From positions 310,001 through 374,000 of the forward strand of contig CAWELH010000005.1 of the NCBI GenBank assembly GCA_963809925.1: a stretch of DNA of 64,000 bases, written 5' to 3'. Below, one piece after another: positions 1 through 8,034 of the stretch. Each line of letters begins with the position of its first letter. Positions within the stretch are counted from its first letter, which is position 1. A program made the position numbers and the translations under genes. This DNA comes from DASQZK01 sp963809925 (GTDB lineage Bacteria > Bacteroidota > Bacteroidia > Bacteroidales > GCA-2748055). Below the pieces are notes generated by a model, which saw only the letters and a program-made list of their open reading frames with translations, ran no database searches and had not been told where the DNA came from.

Positions 1-217
1 TCTTCGCCAGCAAATCGGCTTCATCATAGTCCTCTGCCGACACAATGTCATCAATATCTACAATAGTTTTAAGATCATCATCGATCGAATTGACAAGGTC
101 AAATTCCCACTTCAGATCTTCGTTCTCATCCAATTCAAGCTCGAACTGCAACCTGTCGGACTCTGACATTTCGCCCTGCAGATATTCAATGATTCTTGAA
201 AGATATTTTAATTTCAT
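1..217 (-). CDS. Anti-sigma-like protein, N-terminal part (runs off window)
   Basis: An open frame starts with ATG at 217, two bases after the stop of the ECF sigma factor gene, and continues through the left edge. The visible 72 residues begin MKLKYLSRIIEYLQGEMSES and are strongly acidic, with an L/E-rich helix followed by an Asp-rich stretch. Several Bacteroidota ECF sigma genes are followed by a gene whose N-terminus resembles this (short helix, then E/D-rich linker, then a membrane span). Role as the membrane anti-sigma partner is inferred from position and N-terminal style; no zinc-binding HxxxCxxC motif is visible in the part seen. The rest of the gene lies outside the window. Confidence 0.6.
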   Translation of the reverse strand, partial: MKLKYLSRIIEYLQGEMSESDRLQFELELDENEDLKWEFDLVNSIDDDLKTIVDIDDIVSAEDYDEADLLAK

Positions 218-219
218 AA

Positions 220-810
220 TTATCTTTTTATACGCATAACCTCAGGTAGCCGATCCGTAAGTATTTTGACGTTATCTTCATTGCTCAGAATCGATTCGAC
301 TAGACGTTTCTGACATATAAATTTTCTTTTCCGTAGATATCCATATGTAAATCCCAGTAATTCAGCCATTTGTTTTTGAGGCACCTCATTCCAAAACATT
401 CTGATTATTTTCTGGCAAAGCGGTCTCAGCTTGTAAAAACTATTATCCAGCAGTTCTCTCATCATATGCCTGTCGTAGTTTTCAGTAAAATCTATGTTCC
501 CGGGTTCGTCGCGCTTTTTATATTGGTAGAGCCCGGCAATACGTTTCTTTTCAAGCTTAAGCTTCCACATGTTGTCGGAAATGGCATAAAAAAACGTTTT
601 GAATCTGCAGGTCAACCGAAAATCAGGATCATCCACTTTTGGCAGGAGCACCAGCATCACATCATTGAACATATCCTTTGCATCTTCATCGGAGCCTCCC
701 TTTCGACCAACGATATACCTGATCATCGTAAAGTATTGTCTCTGAAGGTAGACTGTAACGGCGCCGTCCCTATTTTGTAATCCCAGTATGATCTCCTCGT
801 CCGTATACAT
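220..810 (-). CDS. ECF-family RNA polymerase sigma factor
   Basis: This 196-residue protein has the two-domain layout of an extracytoplasmic-function sigma-70 factor. Region 2 lies at about residues 20-85, with an acidic Asp/Glu segment (GGSDEDAKDMFNDVM) typical of the region 2.2 core-binding helix. Region 4 lies at about 120-175, with the helix-turn-helix 'VPQKQMAELLGFTYGYLRKRKF'-like segment where YGYLRKRK is the recognition helix. Length fits the family. It directly precedes an anti-sigma-like gene on the same strand, with a 2-base gap, which suggests a co-transcribed sigma/anti-sigma pair. The regulon cannot be read from the sequence. ECF identity is well supported by the region 2 and region 4 pattern although the sequence is divergent. 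Confidence 0.8.
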   Translation of the reverse strand: MYTDEEIILGLQNRDGAVTVYLQRQYFTMIRYIVGRKGGSDEDAKDMFNDVMLVLLPKVDDPDFRLTCRFKTFFYAISDNMWKLKLEKKRIAGLYQYKKRDEPGNIDFTENYDRHMMRELLDNSFYKLRPLCQKIIRMFWNEVPQKQMAELLGFTYGYLRKRKFICQKRLVESILSNEDNVKILTDRLPEVMRIKR

Positions 811-972
811 CCTGCTGAAAATATGTAATTAATTCAAACTAAAAATACGAATAAAAAAAAATCTTACAAAGGGGGGTAACATTTTATTCTTCTTCTTAAT
901 GAAGTGATAATTATGGTAAATCCGCAAGTAGGGATTTCCGGTACAACTCATTAACCTTTTACCTATCCTGAT

Positions 973-1170
973 ATGGAAGAACCCTTATCTAAACGTGAAC
1001 TGGAAGTAATCCGGCTACTGGCAACCGGCTTTACAGCTTCCGAAATATCGTCGATGCTGTACATCTCAGAATCGACTGTTGTGACCCACAAAACGAATGT
1101 GCAAATTAAACTGAAGGCCAGGAACAGCTGCCAGGTGGTATATATTTGTTCAAAAACGGCATTGATCTAG
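973..1170 (+). CDS. Stand-alone LuxR-type helix-turn-helix protein (possibly remnant)
   Basis: The 65-residue product is essentially only a LuxR/GerE DNA-binding domain. LSKRELEVIRLLATGFTASE matches helices 1-2, ISSMLYISESTVVTHKTNVQ the recognition helix, and KLKARNSCQVV the dimer helix; it ends ...TALI, where this family usually ends. No sensor or receiver domain precedes it. In Bacteroidota such domains usually sit at the C-terminus of longer regulators, so this may be the surviving 3' part of a decayed gene, since the next kilobase also contains a broken hydrolase. The ATG at 973 gives a clean domain start, so a genuine small regulator is also possible. Confidence 0.55.
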   Translation: MEEPLSKRELEVIRLLATGFTASEISSMLYISESTVVTHKTNVQIKLKARNSCQVVYICSKTALI

Positions 1171-1380
1171 GCAAGATCCAGAAAAATCAAGATTGCCGCA
1201 TATACATTCCACACCAGGCCCTGGTAATTTCATCCACTGACGAGTATGGCATCGATCAACATTTGCATGTGATGGATTAGACAGACTTATCCAGACTCTC
1301 CAAAACGGAATTATCTATATACCTACGATTTTTAAGGAGACATATATACCTGTTAATGAAGGATCAGGAGCTGCACATAG

Positions 1381-1908
1381 AACTCGACAACTTCCACCTT
1401 AGCAGATTTCCTGGGTTACAGCAATGGCGCGCATACGATTATAGAACTCGCTCTCCGGCATCCTTCTTTAACCCGTAAAATTATCCTGGCTTCTGCATTT
1501 TACAACAGATCCGCTACTGTACCGCAGTTTTGGGAAAGTTTTGATAAGGCAACAATCAACGATATGCCGAAAGTTTTAAAAGAAAGTTATCTACAAGCAA
1601 ACAACAGTGAGTCAGGATTACTAAACATGTTTCGTAAAGATGTTCAATTAATGAAGGGCTTCAGAGGCTGGGCGGTTGAACAGATGAGATCTCTAAAATC
1701 TCCTGCATTGATTATTAACGGGACACAGGATGTCGGCAGCGTAGAGCACGCTGTTGAAATGTACCGTATTATCGCTGACTGTGAGCTTGCAATATTACCA
1801 GGGAAACATGGTGAATATCTCGGGGCCCTCGAAGCACTCTCCGATGTTGATGGACTGGAATACTGTTCAGCAGCGCTGATTGAACGGTTTTTGGATAAGA
1901 AAGGATAG
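1381..1908 (+). pseudogene. Alpha/beta hydrolase, 5'-truncated remnant
   Basis: Translation from just after an in-frame stop at 1378-1380 gives the C-terminal two thirds of an alpha/beta-hydrolase. The nucleophile elbow is GYSNG (Ser within 1420-1435), followed by GAHTIIELALRHPSLTRKII and a cap region. The acid strand is SPALIINGTQD at about 1706-1735, and the catalytic His region is ILPGKHGEY at about 1795-1820. The oxyanion-loop N-terminal part (HG motif and first strands) is absent, and the first ATG in frame (1564) lies after the nucleophile, so the product could not be a complete enzyme. Sequence 1171-1380 shows no recognisable coding continuation. It reads as a gene that lost its 5' end. 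Confidence 0.65.
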
Positions 1909-1976
1909 GGTCTATACTTATCGCAGGGAAGTGCCATTAAAGAGAAATAAACCTGGTGCCTGCGATCGACTGTCTT

Positions 1977-2411
1977 TCATCCCCTCTCTTCAATCCCCAG
2001 GCTTCTGAAGATCCTCTCCTTAATGGGAAATACCGGGATATAAAAAAGCAGGAATACAAGCAAGTATTCCGTAAAAATCTTTTCAGATGACAACATAAAG
2101 GTAATGACCGAAAACAAGGCCGGGGCTTCGATGGTGGCAATCCGCATGATCAGAGCCGACTGGAACGCAAGCATTTTGCTTTCGGGTGTCTGCATCTGTA
2201 CGATCGTCTTCATCTGTTTTTTGAACAGAAGATAACCTGTCAGGACAGACACTGCCCCAAGTATCGGGACAATCAGTATAAAAATGTCGTTATTTTGCTC
2301 AGGGTTCGTTGTTGAAGGTTGCGTTTTTCCCCATATGACGGCCAGAAATAGCAGGGGGCCCAATAATAAGGCGAGCCAGATGATTCTGAGAATGCGTATC
2401 TGATTGTTCAT
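1977..2411 (-). CDS. Small integral membrane protein, four predicted helices
   Basis: The 144-residue protein (from MNNQIRILRIIW) is mostly hydrophobic. Predicted membrane spans lie at about residues 5-23, 39-60, 85-105 and 108-130, with a charged KKQMKTIVQMQTPESK loop between spans 2 and 3. ATG 2411 is preferred over the in-frame ATG 39 bases upstream, because the extra residues (MPVEIIQKKEKHN) are charged and add nothing to the topology. The second pair of helices and the loop pattern recall small unclassified membrane proteins common in Bacteroidota. No function can be assigned. Confidence 0.6.
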   Translation of the reverse strand: MNNQIRILRIIWLALLLGPLLFLAVIWGKTQPSTTNPEQNNDIFILIVPILGAVSVLTGYLLFKKQMKTIVQMQTPESKMLAFQSALIMRIATIEAPALFSVITFMLSSEKIFTEYLLVFLLFYIPVFPIKERIFRSLGIEERG

Positions 2412-2724
2412 GTTGTGTTTTTCTTTTTTCTGGATTATTTCTACAGGCAATTCTACGGCAATATCAGCCTGCGGGTTGCATAGGGATCAACATGGTTTAT
2501 TGCATGCCGGATCTCTCTCTTTCATTTCCTTTAAGGGATCAGACCATTCGTATATGGTTCATCAGGCTTCCCGTTTCCGGTGTTATTGATGATGTAGCTT
2601 TTGTAGACATGGTATTGGTGGTTGTCGGAAGATGATGAAAAGGATAATCATCACTCATAGTACAATTCAGTTGAAATAATTATACAACAATAGCCCTTCC
2701 AAAAAATTTAACAAAAATTAATGT
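2412..2724. other. Intergenic stretch without recognised gene
   Basis: Between the small membrane protein and the arsR operator no convincing coding sequence or structured RNA was seen. The last 60 bases become very A/T-rich, as expected for a promoter upstream region of the arsenic operon. Confidence 0.5.
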
Positions 2725-2775
2725 CGTAAATATACGTTATATTAATTTATGACGTATATTTGCGTCATAAATTAA
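2725..2775 (+). promoter_or_regulatory. arsR operator/promoter: nested inverted repeats around a -7 box
   Basis: Two overlapping inverted repeats lie just upstream of arsR. The proximal one has perfect 13-base arms, 2742-2754 (TTAATTTATGACG) and 2763-2775 (CGTCATAAATTAA), with an 8-base spacer. The spacer is exactly TATATTTG (2755-2762), which fits the Bacteroidota -7 consensus TAnnTTTG. A distal near-repeat pairs 2725-2737 (CGTAAATATACGT) with 2752-2764, with one mismatch. ArsR/SmtB dimers bind A/T-rich dyads of this kind, so bound repressor would cover the -7 box. The promoter would start transcription about 10-15 bases before the arsR ATG at 2782. The repeats are seen directly; the operator function is inferred. 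Confidence 0.75.
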
Positions 2776-2781
2776 CCGACT

Positions 2782-3114
2782 ATGGTATATGCGAAAACAC
2801 AACTATTCGAAAACGAGCTGCAGGCATGCGCCCTGTTTTGCAAAGCGCTGGCACACCCGGCTCGACTGGCGATCCTAAAATACCTGTCGGAGACTAAGGT
2901 CTGCATGACGGGCGACATATCCTCCGAACTACCCCTAAGTCGCACAACGGTAAACCAGCATCTCAGCGAACTCAGGGATGCCGGCCTGATCGTGGGTAGC
3001 ACGGAAGGGGCCAAAACAAATTACTGCCTGAACTCCGCGAAACTGAAGGAACTCAAAGAGACCCTTCTCCTGTTTATGGATCAAATGGATGCCGCTGCAG
3101 AAAACTGTTGCTAA
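2782..3114 (+). CDS. arsR: ArsR/SmtB-family arsenite-responsive repressor
   Basis: The 110-residue winged-helix protein matches the ArsR family: LAHPARLAILKYLSE (helices 1-2), then a recognition helix in LPLSRTTVNQHLSELRDAGL and the wing VGSTEGAKTNYCLN. It heads the operon arsR-arsC-arsM-acr3 and should repress it until As(III) binds. The classic CxC ligand pair of helix 3 is not present: only Cys41 (KVCMTGD) is there. The protein ends in Cys-Cys (109-110) instead, so the As(III) site may combine Cys41 with the C-terminal pair. The gene overlaps the upstream alternative start of arsC and sits 7 bases after its palindromic operator. Confidence 0.9.
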   Translation: MVYAKTQLFENELQACALFCKALAHPARLAILKYLSETKVCMTGDISSELPLSRTTVNQHLSELRDAGLIVGSTEGAKTNYCLNSAKLKELKETLLLFMDQMDAAAENCC

Positions 3115-3125
3115 AAACCCGACCT

Positions 3126-3551
3126 ATGAAAATTCTTATCCTTTGCACCGGGAACAGCTGCCGGAGTCAGATGGCTGAAGGCTTCCTTCATTCATTCGGT
3201 CCGGGATTGCACGTAGCTTCCGCAGGCACTGAGCCGGGGGAACGAGTCAATCCCAAAGCCGTGAAGGTGATGGCAGAAATTGGCATCGACATCAGCAGCC
3301 ATATTCCTGCTCACGTTGATAAATACCAGGCAGAAGAATGGGACTATGTCATCACCGTGTGTGACAACGCCAACGAAACCTGCCCGCTGTTCACCGGAAA
3401 TGTAAAACACAGGCTGCACTTCGGCTTTGAAGACCCGTCGCTCGCTGCCGGGACGGACGAATACATCATGGGTGAATTCAGACGGATACGAGACGAAATA
3501 AAAAATAGATTCTTCCGGCTGTACACCGGAGAGATTAAACCAAAACTATAA
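3126..3551 (+). CDS. arsC: Arsenate reductase, low-molecular-weight phosphatase type (thioredoxin-coupled)
   Basis: The enzyme reduces As(V) to As(III) in the cytoplasm. From ATG 3126 it starts MKILILCTGNSCRSQMAEGF, with the P-loop CTGNSCRS carrying nucleophile Cys7. The redox pair Cys79 and Cys86 (VCDNANETCP) marks the thioredoxin-linked LMW-PTPase family (as in S. aureus pI258 ArsC), and the Asp of EDPSLAAG serves as the general acid. Length (141 aa) is normal. ATG 3126 is chosen over one 18 bases upstream because the P-loop normally starts within the first ten residues. It lies 11 bases after arsR and is presumably cotranscribed. Confidence 0.92.
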   Translation: MKILILCTGNSCRSQMAEGFLHSFGPGLHVASAGTEPGERVNPKAVKVMAEIGIDISSHIPAHVDKYQAEEWDYVITVCDNANETCPLFTGNVKHRLHFGFEDPSLAAGTDEYIMGEFRRIRDEIKNRFFRLYTGEIKPKL

Positions 3552-3622
3552 TCCTGCGGAAATCTAAGCGTTTCAGCCTAAGCATCTTCATCATTACATA
3601 AAACAATAAATTCAAGAATATT

Positions 3623-4426
3623 ATGAAAGCCGAGGACTTAAAACTTATTGTAAAAGACAAATATGGCGATATCGCCATGCAAAGCGAAAGCGGGAACCAG
3701 TCATCCTGTTGCGGCAGTGACTGTGGCTGCGGGGATACCTCGTATACCGTGATCGCCGGTGAATATAAAAACCTTGAGGGATATAATCCAGATGCCGACC
3801 TGAAACTGGGTTGCGGCATCCCCACCGATCATGCATCCATACATCCCGGGGATTCCGTCCTCGATCTGGGATCAGGTGCCGGCAACGACTGCTTTGTTGC
3901 CCGGGCACTGGTCGGGGAAAACGGGAAAGTCACCGGACTGGATTTTACGGAATCCATGATCGAAAAAGCAATTAAAAACCTGAAAAAAACAGGGTTTACA
4001 AATATCGAATTCATTTACGGTGACATAGAAAATATGCCGCTTCCCGATGGTGCCTTCGACGTGGTGATCAGCAATTGTGTGCTGAACCTGGTCCCGGACA
4101 AAAAAAAGGCATTCCGGGAAATCTACCGTGTACTCAGACCACTGGGGCATTTCAGTATCTCCGACGTGGTCCTCGAAGGCGATCTTCCGAAAAAACTGAA
4201 GGAGGATGCCGTGATGTATGCCGGATGTGTTTCAGGCGCCATGCAAAAGGACGACTACCTTGAAGTCATCCGGCAGCAGGGCTTCTCCAACATAGAGATC
4301 AAAACGCAGAAAAAGATCGAACTACCGGATGATATTCTGATGAATTACCTCGATCTGGAAGAGATCCGAAACTTCAGAAAGGGGAACACGGGAATCTTCA
4401 GCATAACTGTCAACGCAAACAAATAA
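3623..4426 (+). CDS. arsM: Arsenite S-adenosylmethionine methyltransferase
   Basis: This SAM-dependent methyltransferase converts As(III) to methylated arsenicals. The N-terminus carries a Cys cluster (SSCCGSDCGCGD, residues about 27-38), and LGCGIPTDHASI precedes the SAM motif VLDLGSGAGND. The As-binding cysteines are visible in LGCG, ISNCVLNLVPDKK and MYAGCVSGAMQ, as in known ArsM proteins. Length is 267 aa, close to bacterial ArsM. It lies 71 bases after arsC and 21 bases before the ACR3 exporter gene. The A/T-rich gap after arsC could hold an internal signal, but no terminator was seen there. Confidence 0.92.
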   Translation: MKAEDLKLIVKDKYGDIAMQSESGNQSSCCGSDCGCGDTSYTVIAGEYKNLEGYNPDADLKLGCGIPTDHASIHPGDSVLDLGSGAGNDCFVARALVGENGKVTGLDFTESMIEKAIKNLKKTGFTNIEFIYGDIENMPLPDGAFDVVISNCVLNLVPDKKKAFREIYRVLRPLGHFSISDVVLEGDLPKKLKEDAVMYAGCVSGAMQKDDYLEVIRQQGFSNIEIKTQKKIELPDDILMNYLDLEEIRNFRKGNTGIFSITVNANK

Positions 4427-4447
4427 CGGACCCCCACATCATCAGCC

Positions 4448-5527
4448 ATGCCATCGAAACCAGCGCTTAAATTTTCAGACCGGTACTTAACGATATGGAT
4501 ATTCCTCGCAATGGCCACGGGCGTTATTGCCGGTTATTTGTATCCGGGACTTGCCGGATTCTGGGATTCACTGAAATCATCACCAGGAAGTACCACGAAT
4601 TTACCCCTGGCCGCAGGTCTCATCCTGATGATGTATCCGCCACTTGCGAAGGTCAGATATGAAGAACTGGGTGATGTGTTCAAAAATCTCAGGGTCCTGT
4701 CATTGTCCCTGGTACAAAACTGGATCATCGGTCCGGTGCTGATGTTTGCCCTGGCGATTACCTTCTTCACCCTTTTCCCGGGCAAAGATAATGCGAATCT
4801 GCCCTACATGTACGGCATCATCATGATCGGTCTGGCCCGTTGTATCGCCATGGTGATCGTCTGGAACGACCTAGCCCAGGGAGACAGGCAGTATGCAGCC
4901 GGTCTTGTGGCCTTCAATTCAATTTTCCAGGTGTTGTTCTTCCCCTTGTATGCGTATGTATTCATAGCCATATTACCTGGCTGGTTCGGTGTTCCTTCAA
5001 ACCATGCCGTCGAAGGCATCACTGTCGGGCAGATCGCCGGGAGTGTGCTCACTTACCTCGGTATCCCGTTTGCCACAGGTTTTCTTACCCGGTTTATCCT
5101 TATCAGGCTGAAGAACAGGGAATGGTACCACCGAAAGTTCATACCCAGGATCAGTCCGTTGACGCTGATTGCCCTTCTGTTTACCATATTCGTCATGTTC
5201 TCCATGAAGGGGGGGTATATCATAAAGATCCCGATGGATGTTGTCCTGATCGCTATCCCGCTACTGACTTACTTCCTGATTATGTTCCTCCTGTCGTTCT
5301 ATTTGAGCAGGCGGACAGGCGCTGACTATAAACAGTCAGTAACCCTGTCGTTCACCGCGGCCAGTAATAATTTCGAACTGGCCATCGCCGTTTCGATCGC
5401 GGTTTTCGGTATGAACTCGGGTGAAGCTTTCGCCGCGGTTGTCGGACCGTTGGTCGAAGTTCCCGTGATGATTGGTCTGGTAAACGTTGCCCTATACTTT
5501 AAGAAAAAATATTTCAGACCTCAGTAA
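4448..5527 (+). CDS. acr3: ACR3-type arsenite efflux permease
   Basis: The 359-residue inner-membrane protein with about ten hydrophobic helices matches the ACR3 branch of the BART superfamily. Its hallmarks are LARCIAMVIVWNDLAQGD (essential Cys in helix 4), FTAASNNFELAIAVSIAVFG in helix 9 and a Glu in GPLVEVPVMIGLVNVAL in helix 10. It exports As(OH)3 formed by ArsC and closes the operon, 21 bases after arsM. Downstream to 5760 there is no gene, and no strong terminator is visible. Confidence 0.93.
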   Translation: MPSKPALKFSDRYLTIWIFLAMATGVIAGYLYPGLAGFWDSLKSSPGSTTNLPLAAGLILMMYPPLAKVRYEELGDVFKNLRVLSLSLVQNWIIGPVLMFALAITFFTLFPGKDNANLPYMYGIIMIGLARCIAMVIVWNDLAQGDRQYAAGLVAFNSIFQVLFFPLYAYVFIAILPGWFGVPSNHAVEGITVGQIAGSVLTYLGIPFATGFLTRFILIRLKNREWYHRKFIPRISPLTLIALLFTIFVMFSMKGGYIIKIPMDVVLIAIPLLTYFLIMFLLSFYLSRRTGADYKQSVTLSFTAASNNFELAIAVSIAVFGMNSGEAFAAVVGPLVEVPVMIGLVNVALYFKKKYFRPQ

Positions 5528-5718
5528 ACAGATCCCACTGTAATGCAGGAAATAGTGAGGTAAATCAAAGCAACCCTGGGATCCACTCACCCATATTCAA
5601 GCCGGGCCACTATGAGCTGTCCTTCCCGGGTTAGCTTTCACCACCGGTATTCGACGGTCCGGAAGCTCTATACTTCAACCCGGCAACAAAAAATTTCCTC
5701 TTTCATTATCCTGCCGTT

Positions 5719-5753
5719 TCTTTGTCCATGTCACTTTTAAATCCATAAATTTG
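5719..5753 (+). promoter_or_regulatory. Candidate Bacteroidota promoter before the LytS-type kinase
   Basis: TTTG at 5721-5724 is followed after 21 bases by TAAATTTG at 5746-5753, matching the -33 TTTG / -7 TAnnTTTG architecture. The ATG of the kinase is at 5761, so transcription from here would give almost no leader. Confidence 0.4.
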
Positions 5754-5760
5754 AAAAACC

Positions 5761-6822
5761 ATGACACCTTTAACCAAAAAAACAAGATTCAGGCTGCTCT
5801 TTTTCAGCGCACTTCTTATTTTCAGTATCCTCGCTGGAATGATCATGATATACTTCCAGACCGGGACGATTTTTGTTCCCCAGCTGCCCTTCACCATTTC
5901 CACCATTTTCTTCCTGGTCTTGTTTATGGGAATTCTGACAATCCGACTCCTGAAACACTTCGACGGAATGCCACAGAAAAAGATGATACGGCGTATACCC
6001 CTGGCAATGGCGGTTTTTATCGTATCCTCTTACCTCATCGCCAATATCGTGATCACCCTGGGGACGCTGGTATGGTTCCTGATCCACCACCTCGATCTTA
6101 CGAACTTCTTCCAGCATCTCTTCCGGAACGAACTGCCGTTTGCCAATATCCGTATGCTATTCTGGCTGATGTTCTTTTCGGTAACATTTTTCTTTGTACT
6201 GTGGCGAAAAACAGCGCTCCGTGAGCAAGCCCTCCGTGAGGAGACCCTTAAATCGCAGTACGATAACCTGAAAGCCGGTATAAACCCGCATTTCCTCTTC
6301 AACAGTCTCAATACCCTCTCTGAGCTCGTATATGACGATGCGGCAAAGGCAGAGCATTACATTCAAGGGCTGGCCACGATATACAGGTATGTGATTGAGC
6401 ATGAAGATTCCGAACTCGTTACCCTGGACGAAGAGCTGGATTTCGTTGACAGGTACTTTAACCTTCAGAAAATAAGGGAAAACGGAAAACTCATCCTTGA
6501 AAAGACGGTTTCCGAAACCGGTCGGTACCTGGTCATCCCGGTCTCCGTGCAGACGCTTGTGGAAAATGCCATCAAACATAACGCCGCCTCCTCCGCCTCA
6601 CCACTGAAAATTGAGATCGTAACCGAAAACGACCGACTTCTGGTACGTAACAATTTACAGCGGAAGAATCGTCTGGAACCGACGACGGGTAAGGGACTTA
6701 AAAATCTACAGCGTCGTCTCCGGCTGATGACAGGAAAGGAGATGGAGATCAGCGAACATGGCGGAAACTTTGAAGTAAGCATTCCCATGATAAAAATGAC
6801 AAATGAAGATATTGATCATTGA
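5761..6822 (+). CDS. LytS-type sensor histidine kinase (His_kinase family)
   Basis: This is a membrane sensor of a two-component pair. Four hydrophobic spans occupy about residues 12-32, 38-60, 77-100 and 118-145. A short coiled stretch (TALREQALREETLKSQYDNLK) follows, then the phospho-acceptor motif INPHFLFNSLNTLSELV (His about 178) typical of PF06580 kinases. The ATPase part shows VPVSVQTLVENAIKHN (N box) and TGKGLKNLQRRL (G box). The 3' end overlaps the LytTR regulator gene by 20 bases, so the two are translated together. The first ATG is used because the first membrane span begins right after it. The stimulus is unknown; the pair lies downstream of the arsenic operon, but nothing links them functionally. 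Confidence 0.88.
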   Translation: MTPLTKKTRFRLLFFSALLIFSILAGMIMIYFQTGTIFVPQLPFTISTIFFLVLFMGILTIRLLKHFDGMPQKKMIRRIPLAMAVFIVSSYLIANIVITLGTLVWFLIHHLDLTNFFQHLFRNELPFANIRMLFWLMFFSVTFFFVLWRKTALREQALREETLKSQYDNLKAGINPHFLFNSLNTLSELVYDDAAKAEHYIQGLATIYRYVIEHEDSELVTLDEELDFVDRYFNLQKIRENGKLILEKTVSETGRYLVIPVSVQTLVENAIKHNAASSASPLKIEIVTENDRLLVRNNLQRKNRLEPTTGKGLKNLQRRLRLMTGKEMEISEHGGNFEVSIPMIKMTNEDIDH

Positions 6823-7558
6823 AGACGAACACCCTGCCGCGGAGAAGCTTAGGCGGCTTATCCAGGACATGCTTCCTGAGACGGAGATTCTGGCAACGCT
6901 GGAATCGGTTGAAGGTGCCGTGAACTGGCTGTCAGAAAACCCTCATCCCGACCTTGTATTCATGGACATCCAGCTGGATGACGGACTGTGTTTTGAGATC
7001 TTTGAACACATCGGCCTGAAGTCACCCGTGATCTTCATCACAGCGTACGACGAATATGCGCTCAGAGCGTTCAGGGTAAACAGTATCGATTATATCCTGA
7101 AACCGGTATCGGAGGAGGCATTGCGGAGAGCAATAAAAAAATACAAAAATTTGTATGAGGATAAGGACTATATGGAGAAGCTTGAGAAGTTGATCAGCAC
7201 CCTCCCCTATGTCGGCAAAGAGCGCTTCCTTATAAGGATCGGTGAACATTACCGGCCAGTGCAGAGTGCCGATATCAGGTGTATCTATATCCGGGAAAAA
7301 AATAATTTCTTTTTTACACGATCGGGAATGAGCTACCCGGTAGATCTCTCACTCGACCGCCTTGAACGTATGCTAGACCCGTCAAAATTCTTCAGGGTAA
7401 ACAGGAACGTCATCATTGCTTATAGTGCCATCCGGGATATCATCTCATACAGTTCGAGCCGAATCAGGATCATCATTGAAGGATGGGATGCCGGAGAAGA
7501 TATCATCGTGAGCCGGGAACGGGTAGCGGCTTTTAAAGAGTGGATGGTGAGAGGGTGA
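6803..7558 (+). CDS. LytTR-family response regulator
   Basis: The 251-residue regulator has a receiver domain (about 1-118) with acidic pocket E7-D8, phospho-acceptor Asp55 (LVFMDIQLDDG), T/A and Lys sites in ITAYDEYALRAF and YILKPVSEE. A LytTR DNA-binding domain follows (about 145-250: RFLIRIGEHYRPVQSADIRCIYIREKNNFFF ... FFRVNRNVIIAYSAI). It is the cognate partner of the overlapping LytS-type kinase. The gene ends in a GTGAGAGGGTGA sequence that resembles the edge of the repeat arrays found after other genes in this window. Confidence 0.9.
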   Translation: MKILIIEDEHPAAEKLRRLIQDMLPETEILATLESVEGAVNWLSENPHPDLVFMDIQLDDGLCFEIFEHIGLKSPVIFITAYDEYALRAFRVNSIDYILKPVSEEALRRAIKKYKNLYEDKDYMEKLEKLISTLPYVGKERFLIRIGEHYRPVQSADIRCIYIREKNNFFFTRSGMSYPVDLSLDRLERMLDPSKFFRVNRNVIIAYSAIRDIISYSSSRIRIIIEGWDAGEDIIVSRERVAAFKEWMVRG

Positions 7559-7660
7559 GATGCTTTTTAGATTACTTGAATATCGAATAAAGTTCATAGT
7601 TATTCTCACCATGTTAGACCGTATAGATCAAACCAAATTAACCATGTTTTGATGCTTGCA

Positions 7661-7760
7661 ATATTGTTCTTATATACAATTATGTAGGGGATCCCACCCC
7701 CCGCCCACCACCCTTAATGTGCAGAAAGAACAAATCTCAGTGTTCCCCAACCATGTTCTT
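7661..7760 (+). repeat. Interspersed repeat A, copy 1 (about 100 bp)
   Basis: The segment runs from a GTTCTTATATACA motif through a C-rich core (GGGGATCCCACCCCCC, 7687-7702) and ACCACCCTTAATG to about 7760. It is closely matched at 37900-38005, including the core, the ACCACCCTTAAT tail and the following GAAnGAACAA. Both copies lie in gene-free sequence. No coding sense or terminal repeats were recognised. Confidence 0.75.
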
Positions 7761-7812
7761 CAACATAGATTCAAAATAAACCTCTCAACAAAAAGGCAAA
7801 GCCTAAATATTT

Positions 7813-7880
7813 AGTGATTTGGTGATTTGGTGATTTGGTGATTTGGTGATTTGGTGATTTGGTGATTTGGTGATTTGGTG
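7813..7880 (+). repeat. Tandem array of 9-bp unit GGTGATTTG, array 1
   Basis: About seven and a half head-to-tail copies of GGTGATTTG. The array ends exactly where the conserved GATCCTCCTTCGCTTAAGC element begins. Confidence 0.95.
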
Positions 7881-7926
7881 ATCCTCCTTCGCTTAAGCTA
7901 CGGCGGACGCGGTTGGTGAATTGGGG
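7880..7926 (+). repeat. Interspersed repeat B (hairpin-type, CTTCGCTTAAGC...), copy 1
   Basis: The segment contains GATCCTCCTTCGCTTAAGC then TACGGCGGACGCGGTTGG and ends GTGAATTG. Identical or nearly identical copies follow 9-bp arrays at 8203-8248 and 25680-25725. CTTCGCTTAAGCTACGG contains a partial dyad (GCTTAAGC), as REP-like elements do. Confidence 0.85.
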
Positions 7927-7950
7927 ATGAATTTAACAACATTTACCAAT

Positions 7951-8003
7951 CCATGGGCAAAACCATGGCTATTGTTGGTGAATGCCTCCAGCATGGAAGA
8001 TGC
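7951..8003 (+). repeat. Interspersed repeat C (CCATGG...CCATGG element), copy 1
   Basis: The element starts CCATGGGCAAAACCATGG, then TATTGTTGGTGAATGCCTCC and ends with ATGGAAGA. It recurs at 8275-8327, 25570-25622 and, inverted, at 43125-43179. The first 18 bases are a near-palindrome built from two CCATGG sites. Confidence 0.85.
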
Positions 8004-8034
8004 GTCACTATAAACTCATATCACCCTCATCAAT

